Below are positions 12,442-22,469 of a stretch of DNA of 64,000 bases, in pieces; position 1 is the stretch's first letter; every line of letters starts with the position of its first letter. The stretch covers positions 9,127,614 to 9,191,613 of the forward strand of contig JAJEKV010000034.1 in the NCBI GenBank assembly GCA_021234155.1, in the 5' to 3' direction. Both the position numbers and the translations under genes were made by a program. The stretch is from Isoetes taiwanensis (lineage: Eukaryota; Streptophyta; Lycopodiopsida; Isoetales; Isoetaceae). The notes under the pieces are model-generated. The model worked only from the letters and a program-made list of their open reading frames with translations. It was not told the DNA's origin and did no database searches.

Positions 12442-13760
12442 ATGGCCCAGAGCAGCCGACAAGGACAAGAAAGAGGCCTCTTCCATGCAGAAGGAGGCAA
12501 AGGCAAAGGCCAATCAACAAGATCAGCCCGCGAGAGGGTTGACACCATTCACTTAGACTTGACAACAAACCATGTGTCGATTGAGGCCTTAAAGCAACTG
12601 GAGGCAAGAATTGAGGATAACAGGTCCCAAATTGCAAGCTTGAAAGTGTAAACCTCCGTACCTCAGATGCTTCGAAGACAGTTGGCAGTAGAGAAGTAGC
12701 GAGTTGCAAAGCTGGAGACCCACACACAACAGCTGGAAAAATGGACTTCGCTTCGTGCACTTTGAGCAGCAACAGAAGAAGCAGGGCCTCACCAACCTGT
12801 GGGGGCTCATGTGAACTCCCTCTCCACCACCATGAAAGCCATGACACATGACAGGTAGCGAGCGAACAAGAGACAATGGCCTCATCTCCTGCCTCTAATC
12901 AAAAGCTGAGGGAACTGCCACCATGGTGCGAGACATCCAGGCTCCCTTTCAAGAAAGCCAGTCATAGCTGAGATCCCTCCAGAGTAGGGTCGACACATGG
13001 GAACTGCCCTCATAGAGATGAACCATGTCCTGAACGCTCGCTTGTAGAACCTCGAGCACAACTCTGTTGCTGCTCAAGATCATGAATTGCAGGAGCTACA
13101 GGTAGTTAACGCCCAGCAAGGCAAGGGCCTCCACAAAGAAGCTCATGAGCAGCTACAACGATATATGCATGAACTGGCAAGACAACGGCGAGTCCAACAG
13201 GAGTTGAGATCTCGACGCCAGAAAAGAGAGGCTAACGCACAGGCCAATGTAGTCCCACATGCCCAGTGGCCTGCACGACATCAGTCAAGGCCATCCATAG
13301 CTGCACCACCAAGCTACCCAATACCGCCATCGCCTCAGCGCATATCACAATCAATGCCATGCCAGCCACAAGCAGCACCTGCTGTGGCGGCCAACTTCGA
13401 TCCAACCACAGAGAGCTTCAAGTGCAGAGATGAAGGAGCCGCAATCTGGTAACATGGAGCCTGGTAGAGGAAGCAGAAAAGAACCTCATCCACCGCCTTC
13501 CGATGCAAATCCTTGCTCGGATAACATTCCATATGCCTACAAATTGTCAGAGCAAGCCGACATGGAGCCCAACATCTTAACCCTCCCCAGATAGCCATAT
13601 TCACGGTCAGGATGCACAAGAGCGAGCAGCCATTCTGCATCAGGGAAGGTAGTTGTAGAGGACGACCCTGTACGTTGACCGAGATCTGACTCCTGCACAG
13701 CAAGAAGAATGCAGGCACGAGTTAGACAAGGTCAAGAGCGTCTAAAAATAAGGAGGAACT
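12442..13760 (+). pseudogene. LINE family 2 ORF1 (broken)
   Basis: The N-terminal frame (12442-12651) is basic, then heptad-like (LEARIEDNRSQIASL). A second coiled-coil block (13087-13230) is rich in Gln, Arg and Glu, followed by a Pro-rich tail. Near 13665-13735 the sequence reads YVDRDLTPAQQEECRHEL, which resembles the C-terminal part of LINE ORF1 proteins ('DLT..Q'). Several in-frame stops interrupt it. The role would be RNA binding and trimerisation; this is inferred from position and coiled coils. Confidence 0.65.
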
Positions 13761-14035
13761 GTAAGACTGATAAAGGATAAGATGCAAATCTTCCGGCTCC
13801 CGCCCTAGCTGCTCCAGCCCGTGCCACTGATGCACCCACCATAGCCGCACACCCTGCCCCTATTGCCACACTTGCCACTATCTACACGCCACATGCAGCC
13901 TCCAGCACCCCCTCTACCGGCTGCTACCTGCCCATTACATGTTGCCTCCACCTCTACCGCCCCGTCTTGTGCACTCTCCATGGAATCAACAGCCGCAGCT
14001 TCTAGTAGCAAATAGGGATTGTGTGTCTGCATGGT

Positions 14036-15200
14036 CTCCTTGAATTGTTGGGGCTTCCCATGGCAGAAGGGAGATAGTCTCAACTCAGTTGCTGCAGATA
14101 TGGACCTTATCTTCCTCATGGAAATGTGAGAGCATGCAAGACACAAGTTACCCGACTTGCCAGAGTACCAGCGCTACTCTGTCTTCAATGAATGCACTAG
14201 AAAGAGGGGGCATGGAGGGGTTGCCTGCTGCTACTAGGGGCGGCCTTGGCACAGTCAGTCTCCCTATGCAAGATGGGTAGGTACAACCGGTATCTGTGGG
14301 TGCACGTGCAGCACTGCAATGACAGTCCTCTCTATGTGGCGGCATGCTACTTCCCATATGCTGAAAGCAACTTCTACCACACCCACATGGATGTGGATAG
14401 GCTGGACCCTTATGTCGATCTATATTATGACATCCAACAACACAGACGGTAGGGTAGAGTCATGCTTGTTGGACACTTCAATGCTTACCACGAATATTAG
14501 ATGACAATCAGGTCATGCGATATGGTAGGCAGTTAGTGCTGTTGTGTAGTATCTTCGAGCTGGTGATCTGCAATGGACTGGCATAGTGGCCGTGCTCTCA
14601 CAAACATACTTGCAGGCAGGAGAACCAGGGGGCGGATCTAGTGTGGTGGACTCTGTTGGTGGCAAAACAAGATATGCATGTTATCAAGCATTTCCAAGTG
14701 GGAACGGATAGTAGAGATGAGAAAGTAGACTCGGACCACCTACCACTTTACTTGCAACTATAGGTTGTCCCAGCCTCCTATGCAGCACCTCCTCAGGTGC
14801 CTCAGATACAACTAGACTATGAGCAGGCAGAGGCTTACGAGGATGCTCACAGATGACTTGGCAGATATTATGCAATCCCCTATGCTAGACCAATAGGCAG
14901 ACAGGCTGATTGACGTCCTCATGGCGGCGGCGGCACGATGCTTTGGGAGAGAAGCCATCCCCGATGGACCACAGGGGCCATGATGTAACCATTGGTTTGA
15001 TGCGAAGTGCAAAGAACACAAATGCTGGCTCCGCCAGGTCCAGACCCTGCTCTCTACGCCCACACGTGGTCAGACAATACTGCCTTCTCCTTAAGGGTAA
15101 AAGGGCCAGGTACATTGCGACCCATTAGTAGGAAATGTTCTTCCTCCTAGACTGTCATACCAGGACCTTTTGGCGAAGGATGCTCAGAAAGACAGTACAA
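14036..15200 (+). pseudogene. LINE family 2 endonuclease and linker (broken)
   Basis: Endonuclease landmarks in order: LNCWGFPW (14036), DLIFLMEM (14101), RGHGGVACC (14205), YLWVHVQ (14290), PYVDLY (14410), GHFNA in place of GDFNA (about 14468), and SDHLPLYL (about 14735). The linker has HWFDAKCKEHKC (about 14990). Internal stops and a deletion after 14500 make it a pseudogene. It aligns position by position with copies A and C. Confidence 0.8.
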
Positions 15201-15939
15201 CCTATAGGCAATGTACTAGCGTACCTCCCCGTACCATACATGTATAATATATATGCAATGTACAATATGGGTATGTCACAGCTGTGTGCTCCCTCAAGTC
15301 TCTTCCCATCATCCCAAGGATATCCGGTACAATTCCAGTACCATATCTTCAGCGTCTCTTCCCTCGAGGCTGCTCCCTCGGGGTCTCTGTGTGTTCTGCT
15401 CCGTTTCCCATCCTTTTCGGCCGTCCCCTGGATATAATCTTATATATGATTTTTGTGGGGTGCACATAGAGTTTTGCCTTGTGTAGATATATTGTAATCA
15501 GATAAATTAAGTGGTAATGATAATATTTACATAAAATATTAATTAAACCTTTGTGATGATGTAATTCCTTCCAAGGACATGTAAATAACCTTCAAAATCC
15601 TTGTAAATGTGATAAAAAATTGTCTTATTTTAACTATAGCAACTGTAAAGTATATACTTATAAAATTGATGCATCACCAAGTGACGAACGAGAATTACAT
15701 GTTTAACGCTTGGATCTGATGATTAAAACCCTAGCTATCTGATAAACGGCTAAAAATATTTTCTAGATTATGAATTGAATTGAATTGATAGTTCACGCCT
15801 TTAAATGACCCTCAGGTCCATAAGACGACAATTACAATGATTCTGCCACTAACATTTAGACAGATGGTGAACATGATGGACATTGAATTGAATTTATAAG
15901 ATGGTGAACATGGGGGACATATGTTCATGCTTAGGAATT
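15201..15939. other. No gene seen
   Basis: The left half is C/T-rich (15270-15430) with three overlapping short frames that look like chance. The right half is AT-rich. I recognise no repeat ends or motifs. Confidence 0.5.
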
Positions 15940-16229
15940 TAGATCAAATGAGACAAGAATAAAGGCATGCTTCGACTTTCACAATCTAATTACATAGAAA
16001 TAGTTCTTAAAAATTTTGGGTTGGTTTATGCTAAAAAACAACTTACTCCACCACCAGTTAGCTCAACAAAAAGAAGGATGTCAAAAAAGCAGTATCTTAA
16101 GGATTAATCAGATATGCTTTGTGGGGGCTCTAATGTATTTTGCACATGCAACTAGGCCAGATATTAGTTATGTTGCCAATACTCTTGGGGAGTTTATGAC
16201 TAATCTAGGAAAAGAATGTTGGCACAATG

Positions 16230-16406
16230 CGACCTCTATGCAGCAAAAATCGTGCGAAAGCATATAACTGGAATTTGTTCTAAGTTTGGGGTCGCTACTA
16301 CGTAAATTCTTCCTATAAGGCCATTTGGGCCACTCTGTAATAAGGTCTTTGAGCCACCTTTTATTAATAGAAATTTATAAATTTTGTAAGAAAAAAAAGG
16401 CGTCGA
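16230..16406 (+). mobile_element. SINE-like insert of 177 bp in the copia RT
   Basis: CACAATG (16223-16229) is repeated at 16407-16413. Removing the insert restores the copia frame exactly (CWHN-GKHVLRYLKG). The insert ends in A-rich sequence (about 16385-16398) and has a GGGGTCGCTACTACG block near 16290. That is the layout of a short retroposon. I cannot name the family. Confidence 0.75.
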
Positions 16407-16685
16407 CACAATGGTAAACATGTGCTAAGATACCTGAAAGGAACTATTCATTATGGTGTTATAGACAATAAGCAAGATGGTTCAGATACTTTAACGTTGC
16501 TTGGTTACACAGATGCAGATTAAAGTGGTTGTCAAGATCCAAATCAGCAAGTGGTTGTTGTATTGTTGTTTCTTCTTAGGAAATTCTTTGACGTCTTGGA
16601 TGAGTAAAAAACAGCGATGTGTTGCACTTTCCACTGCAGAATATGTTGCTGCATCCTTGGCGAGCTGTGTAGTTTGGCTATGATG

Positions 16686-17330
16686 CAGGGATGCTTTTAT
16701 ATATTTTTTCAATGCAATTTATATAGAATGGTTGGCAAATGCAAAGAAGAATAAGATTAATTTTAATGGCAATATGTTAAATTATTCATTTCTTTTCATC
16801 AGCATTTGGCGAATTCTTTTTGTTGTCGAAGCTTTATAACTCAAAAATATAGGCAAGTACATTTATAACTTATGCTCAAAGTAGAAATGGGTTTGAATTC
16901 AAGGCATAAAAATGGAAGTGTTTATGGAGAAAATCTAGTATTTCTAGGTCATCTATTCAATTCTAAAACCAAATTGATCCCATGAAAATACATTACCTGC
17001 AAATACAACAAGGAAAACTCCATCAAGTCACACAAATCTCAAGGAATAACTTGCAGACAATATTTTGACGCTCAAAAGCCAGTGTTTGTATAAATCAGGA
17101 TGAATACTAGATTTTTAGTCGCAAGAAGCTATAGAATTGGGGGCGAATGCGCTCATGTCCTAGGTTCGATTACATGGCGAATGTCTTTATGGAAGGAAGA
17201 CTTTGTATCAACTTAGGGTGAATATTCTAATAAAAAATGTGATACGTAACCTACTAAACATTCATAGAAAATTTTTGAAAATCCCTAAAAATTATTCTTT
17301 TGCGAATATTTGCCACTAAAAACATCACTG
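16686..17330. mobile_element. hAT-like MITE, 645 bp, no coding capacity
   Basis: It is bracketed by an exact 8-bp duplication CTATGATG (16678-16685 and 17331-17338). The ends are CAGGGATGCTTTTA and, read from the other strand, CAGTGATGTTTTTA, a 14-bp terminal repeat with two mismatches. CAG-type ends plus an 8-bp duplication are diagnostic of hAT elements. There is no transposase frame, so it would have been moved in trans. Its removal rejoins copia RNase H. Confidence 0.9.
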
Positions 17331-17559
17331 CTATGATGTTGGCTAGAATATCTAAGGCAAGTTCAAACTGGTCCAAATGTGCTTATATATGACAATCAAA
17401 GTGCTATTGCATTATCAAAAGACGAGGTTTTGCATTCTAAGTCCAAGCATATAAAGTTACATTATCACTACGTGAAGCTTGACAGCTTCGGTGTAGTGTT
17501 ATGAAACTTTGTAGAGACTTTCATCATCAAGTCTTTGAAAATAGATTGCAATTTGAGAG

Positions 17560-18507
17560 GCATCTCTTATATTCAATCCAATGCCAGATGAAGATGTATT
17601 AGCATGGAACGCCATGGTTCAGAATTTTCACAGCTTGTTGATGTTGAATTAATAGTTCTTTTCCTCAAAATATGCAACGTTATGGTATTAGACCAGATGA
17701 GATATCAATATGTAGCAAAATAACAGGGGGTTCTAGGGGGATCTGATATGGATGTAAAAAAAACAATTACTGAAACCATATACCATATATCCTTAAAACA
17801 ATTGAATGGGTTGTTATAAAGAAAACGACATAGATTCAAGAAAAAAATAATCACATTAGCTTACTGGATATATTGGTTAAAGTAGTCTTATGGACATTGA
17901 GTTATTTTGGTAGAGGTTCGAATCCCCATATTTCATATTCTAAAATCTTAGGCAAAGCCGTATAGAGGTTCGATATTCCCTCAAAACCTTAGGCGAAATC
18001 GTATTTCATATTTCAAAATCATAGGCGCCTCCAATCATAAATGACTATAAGTGAAACGAGAGGTGCTAGAGGCTCTAACATACGATCTGGGTCGTAGGAT
18101 CGACGAATCTGACGATTGTGGTAGTCCAGAGTGCACCTCGTTTAGAATATGTAGCAAAATAACATATTTACTGCATGTTAGTGGATGAAAGTTGTCGGTA
18201 CTTCAGAAGCATGAAAGAAGATCAAGGATTATGCACATTTTACACTTACTGCATGGTGGACCTTATGGGGCATGGAGAACATTTTGAAGAAGTAAACGTT
18301 GTGCTTGAAGTTGTTAAAGAACATGATAAAGAACATGACATACATGTATGGATTACTTTGCTTTCAGGGAGAGAATGTTTCAATGAAATTGATGACTTAG
18401 ATTTTAATTGTGTTGTAGCATACATGCTTTTGTCAAATACATATGCCTATACACATGCTAGTGGCAGTACCAAAGCCTCAGAAAATATGCAGGCACATTG
18501 TTATTAA
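17560..18507 (+). pseudogene. Pentatricopeptide-repeat (PPR) protein pseudogene, split by a SINE
   Basis: PPR proteins bind organellar RNA. The first piece reads MPDEDVLAWNAMV (17581 on), then MQRYGIRPDEISICS (about 17668), typical of PLS-class plant PPRs ('MPERDVVSWNAMI', 'GVRPDEITF'). After the SINE the frame at 18175 continues LVDESCRYFRSM, YCMVDLMGHGEHFEE, VWITLLSGRE and YMLLSNTYA. These match the usual 'LVDEGCHYF..M', 'Y.CMVDLLGRAGHL.EA', 'VWMTLLGACR' and 'YVLLSNIYA' order at the end of a PLS repeat tract. Frame breaks, lost repeats and the insertion show it is dead. Ancestral length and target are unknown. Confidence 0.82.
17726..18145 (+). mobile_element. tRNA-like SINE, copy 1, about 420 bp
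   Basis: The 19 bases aatatgtagcaaaataaca occur at 17707-17725 and 18146-18164 and bracket the insert. A polymerase III B-box match, GGTTCGAATCC, lies near 17914, with a weak A-box-like TGGTTAAAGTAG upstream. The insert starts GGGGGTTCTAGGGGG and ends CACCTCGTTTAG. A second copy lies inverted at 24692-25093. The second copy shares 'aatat' after its end, so the true 3' end may be five bases further and the duplication 14 bp. Confidence 0.8.
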
Positions 18508-18554
18508 AAACAAAATGCTTTGGCTTGTTCTTGGATATGGAGATCGTTGAAGAT

Positions 18555-19112
18555 TTGATGGTTTTTTTGAAGAATGACAAACTTTATTGAAACTCCAAGC
18601 CAAAAGCTAGATACAAATGCATAGGCGAGAATGAAATCTCAGAGGATAATCATGATCTACTGAGTAGAATCACCAGCCTATGCATAAGACAACACACTCA
18701 AATAGAACTCAAATATCAACTGTCGCTTGGCAGGAGCAAGTGAAGAACAACGGTAGGCCTTAACGATTCTAGCTTGTGCGTCCTGGAGGACAACTGCAGG
18801 AAGAATATCCAAACCCTGAAAGATACACTCCTCTGCGCTTCCAGATGGACCACAACAACCATCCTGATGCTAAATGAAATGCTTGGCTTCGCAGCTTATT
18901 CCAAGTATCAAGATAAATAGCCAGAAGCACTTGCTGACTTGTCAGTGTCACATGAAAAAGAGAAAGCAGCTACGACCAAACAGGCTGGAGCTGATCACAT
19001 AAAAAGAAACAATGGTCTCTATGCAATTCTAAAGGAAGTTTGAATGCATTGATCCTTACAGAATGATTGCTACATGACACTAAAGACTTATCTTAAGCTC
19101 CAAGAAAGCAAG
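18555..19112 (-). mobile_element. 5'-truncated L1-type LINE end
   Basis: The T run at 18561-18567 followed by gaagaatgacaaactttattga looks like a LINE tail on the minus strand. Minus-strand translation near 18880-18790 gives WLLWSIWKRRG followed by a Cys-rich end, as in the region after zf-RVT of plant L1 ORF2. No clear target duplication. The right limit is approximate. Confidence 0.5.
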
Positions 19113-19124
19113 TAGGCTAAACTG

Positions 19125-19191
19125 ATTTCGAAAAGCAAAGCTTTTTATAATTGCAAAGCCAAGGGACACCTTGCTCAAGACTGTCCACGTT
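19125..19191 (+). pseudogene. gag zinc-knuckle remnant
   Basis: The plus-strand translation FYNCKAKGHLAQDCP fits the retroviral-type knuckle C-x2-C-x4-H-x4-C, except that the first Cys is Phe. It ends at a stop and abuts the LTR at 19192, so an LTR element seems to have inserted into, or recombined with, an older gag gene. Confidence 0.55.
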
Positions 19192-20585
19192 TGTAATGTT
19201 ATATGATGCTCCCGTCTTTCCTAGCAACTCCATCACCAGGAAAGGCCCTCCATCTGACTCAGGCCATTTGTGATGGCCAAATGTCCGAGTGAAGGACACG
19301 GAGGTGTCATTTGCCCCATGCTGCGAAAGCATACATGCATATTAGCACTAACAACAATACACATAAAATAATATGCCACCACGAAAGGTGGCACATCCAT
19401 CATCAATACAAACAGCAACATAATACCACCATAACATATAAAATGCATCTTAAATGAGGGTTTCACCCCAGGCTCAGACTCAAGAGGGTCGACTGACAGT
19501 CAGGGTCTCCAGATAACAACAGATGGAATCATGACAATGGCGTTAGCTAGCATAGAACAATGGCTGAGGTAGTCCATCCATCCGCCCCTCCTATGCACAC
19601 TTCGCAAATAGGTTGAAACATACTATGACGTGATTGTAGCCTTTCGGAGATGTAATCTCATGGAAATCACCCTACGAGGCCACTCCAAATTGCAGGCAGG
19701 AATGGGACAAGTTCCTTCTCGAAGCACAACAGTTCCATGGGTAGCTAGAGGATCTAGGTCCCGAATTTATCCCCCCAAAATCCATAGATCGAGATCATCC
19801 ACACCAATCGGGTCCCCAGGATGTTCTTTCAGGATGACACCTGCGACCCAGGGGGTGTTAGACTCATACTTGGCCCACACGCAGTGAAAGACTATAAGTC
19901 TAGCACACTATAGGAGCCCAATAGTCACGTTCAGCAAGGCTCCACCTCTACTTCACTATTGTGTCCGTTATATGGTGCTCAATCATGGTATAACATCCAT
20001 AGCAAGGTGGGCTCTTGTGCACAGGCCGCATTTATTGGGATTTATGGGATTCTAGCTAGAAAGATCTCTATTCCTATGAGCCTTTAGGTCTCTACCCTCC
20101 CTTATCTGACAAGAACAAGGGGTGCAGCAAAAGAAATACCATAAACCATAAATATATTCATAATTTCAAATAGAACATCAATCTAAGATTGATCATTCAT
20201 CTAAGCAAACAAGAGTTAATCCTTAACTAGAATCTCAAGCTAACTAAGCCTACTAACTAGTATCTTGGCTAGATCCACTATCTCCCAAGTTCTGCATGCT
20301 CTACTGGTTGAATAGGCTCTTCCTTCTCCAATTGCCTGCAGATCGAATTGGGGCAAATTGGGGAGCCCCAATTTGGCTAACTCATAATCAGCAGTTCCAA
20401 CTTGCCCAATCGATTTGGGCCTGGAGGCAGCCTCTAAACTAAATTATTAAGAATTAAGTATTCAGCTAACACAACTATTCTTACCTTATTAATTTATGAC
20501 ATGAATAATAATTATACCATTAAGTATTCATGGCGACGTGTCACGTATTCATATGTATTACGTATAAAATATGTGAAATGTCACA
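19192..20585 (-). mobile_element. LTR of a minus-strand retrotransposon (3' LTR)
   Basis: Read on the minus strand it starts TGTGACATTTCACATA and ends ATAACATTACA (TG...CA). Its middle aligns with the solo LTR at 20791 (for example aggaggggcggatgga, tctggagaccc, gtctgagcct). A polypurine tract lies directly upstream at 20586-20603, which identifies it as the 3' LTR. Length is 1394 bp, shorter than its relative (1674 bp). Confidence 0.75.
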
Positions 20586-20603
20586 TTCTCCCCGCCTTAA
20601 GAA
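20586..20603 (-). promoter_or_regulatory. Polypurine tract
   Basis: The minus-strand sequence TTCTTAAGGCGGGGAGAA ends immediately before the LTR start TGTGACA. This is where plus-strand DNA synthesis begins in Ty3/gypsy-type elements. Confidence 0.75.
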
Positions 20604-20785
20604 TGATGTTGTCCCCAGCATCAAGGCTATTCCAGGGGATTTAGAGTTGCTCTCAGGTAACACATCGCATTCGAGAAGGTAAAGTCTCCTTAAAGAAGGT
20701 AACATAGAAATGAAAGATCCTTGCAAAATAATTAACACCTAAAACACCAAGTAGAAGATGGTGTGAATGGAATACAATATAGTAA
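20604..20785 (-). other. Internal end of the same LTR element
   Basis: A short minus-strand stretch upstream of the polypurine tract (translation includes SNSKSPGIALMLGTTSF). It is too short for family assignment. The element is interrupted at 20791 by a solo LTR and cannot be followed with confidence beyond 22469. Confidence 0.4.
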
Positions 20786-20929
20786 CTCATTGTGACGTTC
20801 CAGCACAGTATACGCCCCAGGACGTATACCGTACTGCCTCGTCACGCGTACACGCCACTCCAGCTGACGTGTACGCTAGCGTGTAGCCAGGTGAGTAGCC
20901 CTAGGGGGCAACTTGCCAGAAATATGTGC

Positions 20930-21070
20930 AACTATTAATGTGCACATTTTCCAATGTACACATTAATGTGGGCACACATTTCCAAGTGGACACTTCATGC
21001 CAAGTGGGCCACACCCATAGGTGCAATTAATGTGCACATTTTCCAATGTACACATTAATGTGGGCACACA
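20930..21070 (+). repeat. 92-bp duplication in the LTR U3 region
   Basis: The block ttaatgtgcacattttccaa...tgtacacattaatgtgggcacaca occurs twice (about 20935 and 21027). Each block is itself a near palindrome (ttaatgtgcacat / atgtacacattaat). Duplicated U3 blocks of this kind often act as enhancers; that role is inferred here. Confidence 0.75.
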
Positions 21071-21180
21071 ATTCCATGTGTGCACATTTGGCCACCTAGC
21101 CCTTAAAGGCAAGTGGGCCCATTTCCAATTATCCCACATGCCAAAAGGGGATAATTGGAAACCCTAACCAACCCCCTTGT

Positions 21181-21189
21181 CTATATAGG
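21181..21189 (+). promoter_or_regulatory. Likely LTR promoter (TATA box)
   Basis: CTATATAGG lies within the LTR about 390 bases from its start and just downstream of the duplicated U3 block. It is followed by aaaccctaactagccc, a plausible transcription start region. This is the usual arrangement in plant LTRs. Confidence 0.5.
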
Positions 21190-22469
21190 GTAGGAAACCC
21201 TAACTAGCCCAATTTTCGATTTTAGGGCTTCAGAACTCTGTTTTGGCTGCCTCAACAGCCAAAACCGCATCCCAGACTCTGACTGGGAGAATTGCATCCT
21301 TAGTTTCTCTAGATTCGAGCGTTTCAGCAGGATGGTCGAGCTCAGGTCAGGAGGAGCCTCTCAAGGATCAGGTATTTGGCCAATTAGATAGTCTAAACCC
21401 TATTTTAGTCATTGTATCAGTAGGTTTAGCCTATTAGATTGGCCATAGCAGCCCTCTAGATCTCTAGATAGCAGATTCTAACTAAAGAACCTAACTCTAT
21501 GTTGTAGATTAGATCTTATTCTTTAGTTCTTCTGTGATGTATATGGATGATGTATCTCTATGAACTCCTTGTATTGGGAAGGGGGGTAGAGACCTAAAGC
21601 TTTGTAGTTGATGCTCCTAGAGTAGCCTCTCTAGCACAATCAGTAGTTGCGGCTGGCACAAGAGCCACACCTGGTTGTGGGTGAAGGGGCCAGACTGGCT
21701 TATAAGGAGGTTCGTGTTCTGACTCTTGAACGATCCCTATGGTGTGTTAGTGCTGCCGGGGATCATTGTGACTAGGTCTAATGGCTTGCCACTGCGTGTG
21801 GGCAAGGCATGGGCTCGACACTCGTGAGGTGGTGAATATGACCTTCCATTGAGTTCAAGTCGAATCGGCAAAGGGCCCTCTAGTCACCTCGAGTCAGCAT
21901 GTAGATCTCTGGAGGGAGAGATCCCTACCTGCCCCATCGGAACTGGGGAGATGCAACCCAGGATATAGCCCCCTTGGCTATGCATCCGGCGGGCTACAGT
22001 CAGGTCCCAACACTTTTCAGCCTAATCTGCAAAGTGTGCACAGGAGGGGCGGATGGAGTGGACAACCCTAAGCCATGTTCATATGCCAGCCAAATCCATT
22101 GCCATGAATTCTGTCTGCAATGAACTCTGGAGACCCAAGCCGTCAGTCATCCCTTTGAGTCTGAGCCTTGGGTAGGATTCCCTATGTGATGTGCTAATCT
22201 TTGTCTATGCAGATATGTGGAGGACCATCCTTCGTGATGGTCATATGATGTTGATGTATGTGCTACTGACATGTATGTTTACGCTTCCGCAGCTAGGTAG
22301 GCCCTGAGGGAGACGGGGTGCAATGACCCTTCCACTCTTCCCACTGGAACCCGTCGCGGTTGCAGTGTCATGTGGAGGGCCCTGTATTAGCATGGAGCTG
22401 GTATGGGGGATGAACTCCTGTTTGTATACGGTGAGTGCACCGTATACGAGTAGGGGACGTCACACTCAT

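Larger units (their letters stand above)
12331..15200 (+). mobile_element. LINE family 2, copy B (ORF1 and endonuclease, lacks RT)
   Basis: This copy has the 5' part that copy A lacks: ORF1 from about 12442, a Pro/Ala-rich joint (13800-13990), the start of the endonuclease (SLNCWGFPW, about 14035), GGVAC, and the linker. It stops near 15200 before reverse transcriptase. It carries many stops and a deletion at the GDFNA motif, where the sequence reads GHFNA. The tandem units at 11966-12330 are probably its leader. Confidence 0.8.
15940..17490 (+). mobile_element. Ty1/copia pol remnant (RT-RNase H), split by two insertions
   Basis: Landmarks: LSQSNYIEIVLKNFGL (about 15972), VGALMYFAHATRPDISYVAN (about 16110), GKECWHN joined to GKHVLRYLKGTIHYGV across an insert (16212-16229 and 16411 on), YTDAD (about 16505), SWMSKKQRCVALSTAEYVAA (about 16590), and after a second insert LIYDNQSAIALSKDEVLHSK (about 17385). 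All are classic copia reverse-transcriptase and RNase H motifs in the right order. The polyprotein is full of stops. No LTRs were found nearby. Confidence 0.92.
20791..22464 (+). mobile_element. Solo LTR, 1674 bp
   Basis: The ends are TGTGACGT and ACGTCACA. A 5-bp duplication CTCAT flanks it (20786-20790 and 22465-22469). There is no internal region, primer site or second LTR, so it is a solo LTR left by recombination between the two LTRs of a former element. It is the same family as the LTR end at 960-1028 and the inverted LTR at 19192-20585. Strand is assigned from those relatives and from the TATA box. Confidence 0.93.

Noticed and set aside
17914-17924. Functional tRNA gene at the GGTTCGAATCC box
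   Set aside because: No cloverleaf with acceptor and anticodon stems can be formed around it. The flanking 19-bp duplication shows a SINE.
21243-21437. Small gene starting after the TATA box in the solo LTR
   Set aside because: It is LTR R/U5 sequence, Ser/Ala-rich without known motif, and not an expected coding region.
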